Shown here: one piece after another, positions 36,076 through 45,109 of the stretch | Numbering within the stretch: position 1 is the first letter of the stretch | Layout of the letters: the number at the start of each line of letters is the position of its first letter | From: Plantago ovata | Taxonomy: Eukaryota > Streptophyta > Magnoliopsida > Lamiales > Plantaginaceae | Assembly: GCA_028274465.1 (NCBI GenBank) | Contig: CM051458.1 | Location: forward strand, 50,581,253-50,645,252 | Length of the DNA stretch: 64,000 bases | Direction: 5' to 3' | Notes under the pieces: model-generated | The model's input: the letters and a program-made list of their open reading frames with translations, nothing else | Database searches by the model: none | Told to the model about the DNA's origin: nothing | Position numbers and translations under genes: made by a program

Positions 36076-36165
36076 TTAATTAGGGTTTAGGGGTTGGATG
36101 CGGTGCAGGGAAGGGTTTAGAGGTTGGATTCCCTGCACCGCATCTAACCCCTAAACCCTAATTAA
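36076..36165. repeat. Foldback hairpin, 35 bp arms
   Basis: Arms 36076-36110 and 36131-36165 are reverse complements with one mismatch around a 20-base loop that itself resembles part of the arm (GGGTTTAGAGGTTGGAT). The arms hold TTAATTAGGGTTTAGGGG. Confidence 0.9.
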
Positions 36166-36916
36166 GCATTTGTCGAGGGATAATGAAACATTTATTTGTT
36201 TGTTCAAGGTAAACCTTAATCAGATTCTAATTAAAACTTAAACACTTCCTAAATAAATCTCAAAATAAAATAAAGAGTGTATATTTTTCTAAAACTCTGG
36301 AGGGATTGGTGGACCCCAAATACCTTTAAAATTAATATAATTACTTTCGGATTCTACGGTCTTAATTAAGCATTTGTCGAGAGATAATGAAACATTTCTT
36401 TGTTCATTCAAGGTAAACTTTAATCTGTTTCTAATTAAAACTCAAACACTTTCTATAAAAACCTCAAAATAAAATAAAGAGTGTATATTTTTCTAAAACC
36501 CTGGAGGGATTGGTGAACCCCATATACCTTTAAAATTAATATAATTACTTTCAAATTCTACAGTCTTAATTAAGCATTTGTCGAGGGATAATGAAACATT
36601 TCTTTGTTTGTTCAAGGTAAACTAAACTAAGTGTGTATATTTTTCTAAAACTTTAATTAAGCATTTGTCAAGGGATAATGAAACGTATTTCTATGAATGT
36701 TCAAGGTTAAACTCACTCTGTAACATATAAAACTCATGGACAGTGGTAAACCTCAAACAAGCACCATATAAAACTCAAACACACAACATATAAAACTCAA
36801 ACATACACTCAAACCTCAAACTAAACTAAGGGTGTATATTTTTCTAAAAGACTAGATGGATTGGTGAACACCAAATATCCTGAAAATTAATTTAATTACT
36901 TTCGGATTCTACGGTC

Positions 36917-36985
36917 TTAATTAGGGTTTAGGGGTTGGATGCAGGGCAAGCCATGCACTGCATCCAACCCCTAAACCCTAATTAA
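36917..36985. repeat. Foldback hairpin, 28 bp perfect arms
   Basis: Arms 36917-36944 and 36958-36985 are perfect reverse complements around a 13-base loop. The outer 27 bases match the arms of the hairpin at 36076, and the hairpin sits at the same place between two direct-repeat units. Confidence 0.92.
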
Positions 36986-37208
36986 GCATTTGTCAAGGGA
37001 TAATGAAACATATTCTATGAATGTTCAAGGTTAAACTCACTCTGTAATGCATATAAATTAAAACTCATGGACAGTGGTAAACGTCAAACAAGTACCATAT
37101 AAAACTCAAACAAACAACATATAAAACTCAAACATATGAAACAAAATAAACAAAAGTTTACTAAATACAACTGAAAATAGTTCTAATTTGAGTTATTACA
37201 GACAAATT

Positions 37209-38677
37209 TCAAATTAAAAACATGAACAAAATATCAAAAAGATGGCTGAATAGTTTACTAAATACAACTTCCTTCTTTCCCGTAGGGACTTTCTCAACAA
37301 TTTTGCTCTTTCCCTTGACTACATCAACATCTAGTGTCTTAGCATTTTTTACAGCATCCTTTAAAAACTCTGAAGGTAAGTACTCAGAAATATCATCATC
37401 ATCATCATCACGTTTCCTTTTCTTACTCTGAGTATCACTCTTCGAAGAATCTTCATTAATATCGAAAGAATTCGAAGGTGTATCATTATCAGAGGGTATG
37501 ACGGAAGGTATCTCAAAGTCTTTATCATTTTCATTCCCTACAAAATAGCATACAACAGTTAATACAAATTAAACTCAAACAAGCAGCATATAAAACTCAA
37601 ACAACAAGAATACAACTATTACAACACAAAAATATATCAAAATCTAAACACACAGAGATAATCAGAACTCAAAATAAAACTCAAATAAAACTCCAACAAA
37701 CCTTACAAAACTAGCATACCACAAAAAAAGCCAATCTCAACTAAACCTCAAACATGATATATGTAAAACTCAAGCAACCACCATGTAAAACTCAAACAAC
37801 AAGAATACAACTATTACAACACAAAAATATATCAAAATCAAAACGTACACACAGAGATAATCAGAACTCAAACTAAAACTCATATAAAGCTCCAACAAAC
37901 CTAAAAAAAACTAGCCTACCACAAAAAAACTCAATACTAAACCTCAAACATGATATATGTAAAACTCAAGAAACCACCATGTAAAACTCAAACAACAAGA
38001 ATACAACTATTACAACACAAAAATATATCAAAATCAAAACGTACACACAAAGATAATCAGAACTCAAACTAAAACTCATATAAAGCTCCAACAAACCTAA
38101 AAAAAACTAGCCTACCACAAAAAAACTCAATCTCAAGTAAACCTCAAACATGATATATTTAAAACTCAAACAAACAGCATATAAAACTCAAACAACCAGA
38201 ATACAACTCTTACAACACAAAATATATCAAAATCTAAACACATAAAGATAATCAGAACTCAAATAAAACTCCAACAAACCTAAAAAACTAGCATAGTCAA
38301 TCTCAAGTAAACCTCAAACATTATATATGTAAAACTCAAACAAGCAACATATAACACTTAAAAGACTTATGTTCATGTAAACCTCACACACTTACCAGCA
38401 ACTACATTCCTTTTCTTGTCATTAGCCTCCTTTCTCCTTCTCTCCCGCTCAGCAGCTCCACTATCAGCCACCGAATGCTGCTCATCTGCATTATCATCAC
38501 TCTTTGTAGGCTGTTTCCTCTTTGACCTACGAGGTTTTCCAACATTTGCAGTAGCATCCACTTCTTCCGCATCTGCTCCCTTTGCAGTTGCTTTCACTTT
38601 GGCAACATCACTAGCAGACTCCAAATACGGATCACCTGCAGCCTCAGAATGAAAAGAGGAAATTTCAACCAAGATTG
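37209..38677 (-). CDS. Two 3' exons of an unknown nuclear-type charged protein
   Basis: Minus-strand exons 38396-38677 and 37209-37537 join in phase (one base plus two) across a GT-AG intron with donor GTAAGT and acceptor TTTTGTAG, ending at TGA. About 203 residues are visible. The first exon is rich in Ala, Lys and Arg with basic clusters (KPRRSKRKQPTK, AAERERRRKEANDKKR). The second is acidic then basic (QSKKRKRDDDDDDIS), ending in an ordered-looking KDAVKNAKTLDVDVVKGKSK. Both basic runs look like nuclear localisation signals. The intron holds a tandem array of ~195 base units. The family is not recognised; it may be an accessory protein of the MULE-like element or a captured host gene. The 5' exons are unclear. 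Confidence 0.5.
37591..38360. repeat. Tandem repeat, four copies of ~195-200 bp, in an intron
   Basis: Copies start at TAAAACTCAAACAAC, at about 37591, 37786, 37982 and 38182. Each runs through AATACAACTATTACAACAC, AGATAATCAGAACTCAAA and TGATATATGTAAAACTCAA. The array fills the intron between the two exons at 37537 and 38396. Confidence 0.85.
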
Positions 38678-38682
38678 CTACA

Positions 38683-38723
38683 AAAAAAAGAAAAAAAAGA
38701 AAGAAAAAAAGAAAAAAAAAGAA
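38683..38723. repeat. A-rich (AAAG)n-like tract
   Basis: A nearly uninterrupted A/G run; on the minus strand it is the polypyrimidine tract just before the acceptor at 38678. Confidence 0.8.
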
Positions 38724-39226
38724 ATATACATCAACCTCAAAACAACCAGCATATAAAAGATCGAACAACCACAAAAATACAACTCTTATAACACATAGAT
38801 ATCAAATATATAAAACAGAAACACATAAATAAGAGGTAGACTCAAGCATATATCAAAATATATAACGTGCATCGACAGTGATATAATTCAAACAAGCCAC
38901 GTATAAAACTCAAACAGACAACATATAAAACTCAAACATATAAAATTTATCCTCAAGCACCTTATTAATGTACAAAAACATTCCTATAGAATTGAGAATC
39001 CTATTTCTATGAATGTTAAAGCTTAAACTCAGTCTGTAATGCATATAAAACTCATGGACAGTGGTAAACCTCAAACAAGCACCATATAAAACTCAAACAA
39101 ACAACATATAAAATTCAAGCATATATCAAAAAATATAACATGCATCGACAGTGATATAACTCAAACAAGCCACATATAAAACTCAAACAGACAATATATA
39201 AAACTCAAAAAAAACTCATACATTAC

Positions 39227-39339
39227 CTGCAGAGAATTTCACCATTAGCACTTTGATTGCACAACCAAGCAGAATTTGACCTTTCACAATCGAAAAATGT
39301 GTCGCACTGCATGCAAAGCAGATGCAACAACATACCCAT
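39227..39339 (-). CDS. Candidate upstream exon, Cys-rich
   Basis: On the minus strand an ATG at 39339 opens 37 codons (MGMLLHLLCMQCDTFFDC at the start) up to a CTGCAG|GTAATG donor. Cysteines are spaced C-x2-C-x5-C. It lies upstream of the two exons at 37209-38677, but its phase does not match the chosen acceptor at 38677, so either an exon is missing or it is unrelated. Confidence 0.25.
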
Positions 39340-39559
39340 ACCTAGGACACACAGAGATGATGGCAAACTAAGAACAAAATTATGCCGCGCCAATTTTCTA
39401 AAATTTTCTAAAAAAAAAAAACAGCAGAAGGCAACAACAACAACAATGATTCTAAAATTTCAAACAACAATACATGAATTCGATCAACATAGACGACCAA
39501 ATTGAAATTCAAAATAGAAAATAAAAATTAAAATAGAACGAAATTACCTCCAGACTTCA

Positions 39560-40300
39560 AATCCGCTCTTATTGCCCCTAATGACCACAAACAACCAATT
39601 ATCCTCCATTAAAGCCCAATGATGAAGCTTCAAACATCAAAATCCGCCATTAAAGCACATAGATGGAGCTTCAAACATTCAAACGAAGGAGTAGTATAAA
39701 CAGATGAAAATGGAGAAACTTCCAAAGCATCGAGCATATGAAACCTAGGAAAAATCGGAGGAAGAGATGATGAAATCGAAGAGTTAGGGTTTTGAAATCA
39801 ATTCACCCAAAATGCAAAACTATCTCTACGAAGTAGAAGAATAAATGACCTAGAATTTCACCTTGCTGAAGAAGAAGCGATCGAAGATGATTCCGGCGAC
39901 GATTGGATATGATTCCGGTGACGATTGAACGTTATCTCTCTAAGTTCCGTTGCGTTTCTCTCTCTAAACGACCAAAGAGGACGAAATGGTCCAGTATCCG
40001 GGTTTAAACCAATTTATACTAAAGCCAACAACCACGACCCACTTATCTGACCCGAATCCGAGTAAGGTCCGCGAAAATAGACTGAATTGAATGGATTGAT
40101 CCATATTATAATGCATTAGTTGGTCTCATGGTCTCATGGATTAGGTAGGTCTTAATCAAGAATTTGTATTTAATTAATTGATCCGGTTTGAATCATGACC
40201 CGTGAAAATTGAAATATAATGGATTGATCCATATGAAACTGGATTGATCCGTATAAAAATTGAAACTTGTTTAAGACGATCATATGAAAATTGAAACTTG
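39560..40300 (-). other. MULE-like 5' end, non-coding
   Basis: No gene. The stretch at 39880-39975 (GCGACGATTGGA, ATCTCTCTAAGTTCC, TTTCTCTCTCTAAACGACC) is a diverged relative of the inverted-repeat arm at 34610-34720 in the same orientation. It probably represents the 5' UTR end of the element to its left. Confidence 0.5.
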
Positions 40301-40403
40301 TTTAAGACCACTTTCTAACATGAGACCAATCAATCCAGTTTCATATGGATCAATCCATTATATTTCAATTTTCGCGGGTCATGATTCAAACCGGGTCAAT
40401 TAA
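40170..40403. repeat. Palindrome with ~75 bp arms at a head-to-head junction
   Basis: Arms at about 40170-40246 and 40331-40403 are reverse complements (TTGATCCGGTTTGAATCATG against CATGATTCAAACCGGGTCAA). The centre holds two copies of TTGAAACTTGTTTAAGACNA and a GAGACC motif like those at other MULE-like ends here. Confidence 0.8.
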
Positions 40404-40981
40404 ACGGGTTAAGTATAAATCAGAGAATTCACCCGACTAGAAGCCAATTTTTTCATCATCAATCGTGTTCAAAGCGTCCTAGAGAGAGAAACTCGAATTT
40501 AGAGAGATAAAGCTGAATCGTCTTCTCTAACCGTCTTGCCTCCGCCAGAATCATCCAATCGTCGCGTCCTCCGCGCGCCTGAATCATCGATTTGAGTATT
40601 TTAACCCTAACCTAAGGTTTCATTTCTTCATTTCTCTAGTGTTTGATTTGCGTTGTTGTTGTGGTGTAGCCGCTCATGATGATGATGATGAATCACAATT
40701 TTACTCCGTTTTCGAGTTCCTGTAATCCTAGAACAGTTCATCATGAAAAGCCCTAGGCTCTCTCCTTTGCATTGTTTCGTAGTTTTATATTGCTTCAGAT
40801 CTATGATTAACTGTTCGAAGCTTTACATATAGGTGCTTTAATGGTTGCTCATAATCGGAGCTCGAGTTGACGATTCCATTGTAATTTTGCTTTGTCTGCA
40901 TTGTCCTCCATTTCGGTTGATTATAGTTCACTTTTTTATCTCGGTTGATTATGGCTTTACAAGGTAATTTCCCCTTGTTTT
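40300..40981 (+). repeat. Right arm of the ~600 bp inverted repeat (MULE-like 5' end)
   Basis: Reverse complement of 34197-34795. In plus orientation it reads as a pyrimidine-rich leader (about 40480-40570), a donor-like GAGTATTTTAACCC and an intron-like region with ATGATGATGATGATG near 40677. It ends abruptly at CCCCTTGTTTT (40981), where Athila LTR sequence begins. Confidence 0.8.
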
Positions 40982-41492
40982 CTTTGTTATTTTCAGGAGT
41001 TAGGTGAAAAAATCGCACTTTTGGATATGAATTATGGCGAAACATTGAAGTTTTGGTGCAACTAGATCACCCGTGGTGTGTCAAGGAGTACCGGGACGTG
41101 TTTCCAGGCCAAAAGACCAAGTTTCGGAGCTTAAAGTTGTGCCAAAGACCAAAAGTTGAAGACTTGGAGGAAGAAAAGCATGGACAATTCTCTGCCCGTG
41201 CGAGGCGCACCGCCTGGCACCCCAGGCGGTCCGCCTGGTGCCAGGCGGTCCGCCTGGTGCTGTTTCGGGGCCATATATATATATTTTGTAAAGTTGCAAA
41301 TTTTCAGATCTTAGATCATATTTTTGCAGACATAAACCCTAGAGCTTGTTCTGGGTTTTCTTTGACTTAGAACTACTTTTTCTTAGCGATTTGGAGCATC
41401 AAGGTAGAGATTTGGACATCTATTGATCTCACCTTGCTAGATCTTTGTGAGTTTAGCAATTCACCGGAGATTGACAACCCTCGGTGGTAACT

Positions 41493-42055
41493 TTGTATGT
41501 AATGCCCCGCATCCCACATCGCTTAAGAGTGATTGGAATAAAGAGTATATATGTTAGACCACCACTCTCACATGGTATGAGGCCTTTTGGGTGATTCCAA
41601 AAGCAAATCCGTTCGGGCTCAGGCCCAAAGCGGACAATATCATACTGTTGAGACGTGTGTGGGTCCGTCCAGGAGTAACCACGCTGGACGGATTGGTCGG
41701 GTCGTTACAAATGGTATCAGAGCCTAGACCAACCCAAAGCCCGCACCGGGTGGACGGTTGGTAAAGGTTATTGTCAGTTTGTCACCCCCACCACTTAAGG
41801 CGCTCGACGAGGACGTCGAGGCTTTAAGGGGGGTAGTTTGTAATGCGCCGCATCCCACATCGCTTAAGAGTGATTGGAATAAAGGGTATATATGTTAGAC
41901 CACCACTCTCACATGGTATGAGGCCTTTTGGGTGATTCCAAAAGCAAATCCGTGAGGGCTCAGGCCCAAAGCGGACAATATCATACTGTTGAGACGTATG
42001 TGGGTCCGTCCAGGAGTAACCACGCCGGCCGGATTGGTCGGGCCGTTACATTGTA
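41493..42055 (+). mobile_element. TRIM (miniature LTR retrotransposon), looks whole
   Basis: The element is 41498-42050 (553 bases) with TTGTA on both sides (41493-41497, 42051-42055). Two 212-base LTRs (41498-41709 and 41839-42050) start TGTAATG and end CGTTACA. Between them lie a tRNA-Met primer site TGGTATCAGAGC (41712-41723) and a polypurine tract TTTAAGGGGGG before the second LTR. No coding capacity, as is normal for TRIMs. The LTRs differ at only a handful of places by eye, so it is fairly young. It must have used proteins of other elements. Confidence 0.95.
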
Positions 42056-42579
42056 TCTCACTATTTTCTGCACTTTATCTTTCAATTCAACCATGTTTTC
42101 ATATATGATTGTTATGATTGCTATTGTTGATTTCGATTTTGATATGAGTAGCTAAATTTCTAGTTGGTGATAGTATGTAGGGTCTCTAGTATGTAAATTC
42201 ATAGCTAGGGTTCATATTGTGCATGATTGAGTTTCTGAATCTATTACTTGTAGAATTGTTTTATTCGATTCTTTTATCCGACTAAGCCAAATATCTTCGT
42301 ATAAAAGTGTTAGAAACACTAGGACAATTCAAGATCAACGTTTTTCAGTATTTACAATTATCAAGTACTGCTTGCACTAAGCCTGACAACCTTAGCCAAG
42401 CATTAGTATAGATAAGAGCTTTCAAAATACATGTCAAAACCTGTCTTTTGGTGTTTGTTCTGATCAAGCGTTTTGGGTGGAAACCTTGCGGCATTATCCT
42501 ATCTGAATTGAGAGTTGCCTGATACGGTGTAAACAATTCCCACAGAAAGATCAGTTCGAATTACTTTTAAAGCAGTACG

Positions 42580-45098
42580 TGTAACGGTATCGGTTTTTGA
42601 AAACAAAAATAATTTCTTGAAAAGAAAATCCAAAATAACTTTAATAGCAACGGTCGGCAATGAATGCCAAAATAATCTTTGACGCGCACAGCGCTAACAG
42701 AAACAAGTAAACATCCAACGATAACTTAGAATTCAAATGAAACAACGAGTGAAGACAGTAAAAAGTTCATCTTCTTATTTTGAAATAAAATCCCAAGACA
42801 CCCCAGACCCTTCTCTCAGTCGCTGGCATGCTATTCGCGAACATCCTCAGCAGTATCTGGAAGGAAGGAATTTTAATAACAAAGAGAGCGTGAGATAAAG
42901 GATCTCAGTGAGGTTCTAGTTAAAAACAGAAAGTAAACAATTTTGAAATCAAAATCCTTTTCAGAAAAGCAAACAAACAGAACAGATCACATAATAGAAT
43001 AACAGAACAGATAAGTTGAAGACCGTTGGTGCAGCCCGCCTTATTGCTCCTACTCCCAGAATGCCCTTATAACTCCCTCCAGAGGGTGCACAACTCCGGA
43101 CAGAAACAGAAACCCCTGTGTACTTTGGGGAAACAGAACCTACGACCCTAATAGACCTCAGCGACTTCTGCCTCGCGTCTAAAAGGGATTAGGCTAGGCA
43201 ATAATCAAGCAAACCCGATAGTCCTCTACTACCCAAGCCTACCTAATTACGACCTAATCGACCGGTCACACAGAAACAGAACAAATACAGAACAAACAGA
43301 TACAGATAATCAATCACCGAGAAGTGTTCCTGCAGAAAAGTTAATCCAGAACAGAGTAGCAAAAAAAACAGAGAAAGTAAATAGTCATACTTAGGACTTA
43401 AATACTTTTACGCGGAAGCATATAGTAAAACAGTATATGTAGTAGTAGGTACAAGTTGTCACATATCCTTCCAGTTTTTCGCAAATAAATAGGTTTAGGG
43501 GTGAACACTCACCTCAACTTGCGAGCAAAAGATCTCCAACGAGTAGTGAGCTTACGGGTTATCGAACAACGGAGAACCTAAAGAGAAAGCACTAATTACA
43601 CTTTAGAAGTCGAACGAACGGAAGGAAAAAGAGTTGGTAAAGAAGTGGTAAAGACGGGGTTCGAACTCGGGACCTCTAAGTTAGTCAAGCAAGGACCTAA
43701 CCAACTAGGCTAGCAAGTCAAGTCATTACTAAATTACAAAAACAGAAACTAAGTTGAAACATTTTTCAGAAATACTCCTTCTGTTTTCAGACTCTGGAAA
43801 TTACCAAAATACCCTCAGGGTAAATTGCAAAAAAAACCTTTTCGAAATCAGAAAGTACAAACAAAACCTGAAGTTCCAAACATACATATCAGTCCCCACA
43901 GAATAACAAGGTTTACGAAAAAGTCCTCTGTCAGTCAACTACGGTCAAAGTTAAATTGCAAAAAGGTCCTTTAGGTTTTCAAACTTCCCAAAACAGTCCA
44001 CAAGGTTCAGATTAATATCACTAAACTCGAAACAGTCCTTTTCGAAGTCAACAGAAATCACTACGGTCAACATACGAGTTCAATAACCAAAATAAGTCCA
44101 ACAACAGCAACATCATTCTAACAAATCTTAAGTCCCGGTTCTCAGTTCGAATCAACATAACATGATCAGGTTGAACAAGGGTAAAACGGTCAACAGGAAT
44201 CGAAAAAGAAAACGGTAGAACGAACTATTACCTTCGACTGAAAAGGAAACCGAGAGTGCTGCGAATTGAAAAGAAAAACGGAGTTACAACGAGATTCAAT
44301 AACAAATTGAATCTATTCGAACCGAAACAGAATCGAATCCACTTACCAGAAACGGAAAAGAAATGGATTGCATTGGACCGAGACAGAACGAACAGAACGG
44401 CTAATGGAGTCGTGACGGACCGGATCGAACAGATCGGCGCGGCGGCAGCGGATTAACGGAGCGGCGGATCGGAGACAGAACGGACAGAGGCGACGCGATC
44501 GATCGGAATGGAACAGACGGATCGATCGGGACCGACAGAACGACGCGGCGGGGCGAATCGGCGCGGCGGCGGCGCGGCGAACACGGGCAAGGGCGGATTG
44601 TACAGATCGGCGCGAGCAACGATGCGAACAGATCGGTCGATCTGGACAGCTCGGACCGAAGTGGACGGCAACGGGACGGGACGGCGGCTCGGTGCGGCGA
44701 GATCGGAACGGCGGTGGTGCGGACTGACCGGAACGGAAGAAACAGCAGCAGAGTTCTTTTCTTTCTTCTTTTCTCTTTTCTCTCCTGTCTTTCTTTCTCT
44801 CCTTTCTTTTTTTTGTTTGACGGCAGATAGAAGAATGAAGAGGGGGAGCGAAACTAGGGTTAGGGTTAAGTCAGATGGGCCAGTCAAAAGGGCCTTGACT
44901 GGGCTAAAGAATGGGCCAAAAGAGGTCAGAAAGTCCAGACTTCCAGCTCGATCCAAACGTAACGAAACGAACTAGTTTACGCGAAACTAATTAAATAATT
45001 ATCGAATAAATAATTTACTCTGATAATTAATTAACTAAAATAAATAATTAAATAATAAAATAATAAATAAATAATTAAAAAAAAAACGGGGTGTTACA
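42580..45098 (-). repeat. 3' LTR of Tekay copy B
   Basis: 2519 bases, TGTAACGG to GTGTTACA in plus orientation, nearly identical to 50704-53208. The GC-rich stretch near 44400-44720 gives long Arg-rich open frames that are artefacts. Confidence 0.95.
43650..43720 (-). other. tRNA-like block with Pol III A and B boxes in Tekay LTR
   Basis: Minus strand: A-box TAGCCTAGTTGG (43701-43712), then 32 bases on, B-box GAGTTCGAACCCC (43656-43668). Both match the tRNA promoter consensus well, in the sense direction of the element. Confidence 0.6.
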
Positions 45099-45109
45099 CT
45101 CTTCCCCCC

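Larger units (their letters stand above)
35880..37040. repeat. Direct repeat cluster, about six units of ~80-280 bases
   Basis: Units start at ATTAAGCATTTGTC (35883, 36161, about 36362, about 36568, about 36657, about 36981) and run through GTGTATATTTTTCTAAAA and GGATTGGTGAACCCCAAATA to TACGGTCTTAATT. Some units are incomplete. Two hairpins sit between units. No gene is seen. Confidence 0.8.
34796..40290 (-). mobile_element. MULE-like element (TIR GAGAAC...GAGACC), non-autonomous or decayed
   Basis: The left end (34796 onward: GAGAACGTCTGGTGTGAGACC split by small changes, then GTGAGACCAAAATGAGACTC) is the inverted form of the right end of the FAR1-bearing MULE remnant at about 54985-55041. 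The right end is placed near 40290 at the centre of a palindrome, beyond a minus-strand 5' UTR-like region (39880-39970) resembling the arm at 34600-34720. Inside are a SINE-like repeat, a heat-shock pseudogene, repeats, hairpins and a two-exon minus-strand gene. No transposase domain is recognised. No target duplication was established, so the exact ends are uncertain. Confidence 0.55.

Noticed and set aside
36076-36165. Interstitial telomere repeat
   Set aside because: Only isolated TTTAGGG-like units inside a hairpin arm, no tandem array.
37591-38360. CRISPR-like array
   Set aside because: Units are ~195 bases, fully repeated with no unique spacers, in plant intron sequence.
34197-40981. 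Single MULE with 600-base TIRs
   Set aside because: No target duplication at the outer ends, the left flank lacks the missing Athila LTR start, and GAGACC-type ends lie inside the arms, so separate copies facing outward fit better.
41498-42050. Cassandra-type element with 5S rRNA in its LTR
   Set aside because: The LTR lacks the 5S internal promoter motifs; it is a different TRIM family.
43650-43720. Genuine tRNA gene
   Set aside because: A and B boxes are good but no acceptor stem or clean anticodon arm could be paired by hand; it is present at the same place in every LTR copy.
44453-44975. Arg-rich open frames on both strands (also 52455-53085)
   Set aside because: GC-rich part of the Tekay LTR; both strands are open because of base composition and no domain is seen.
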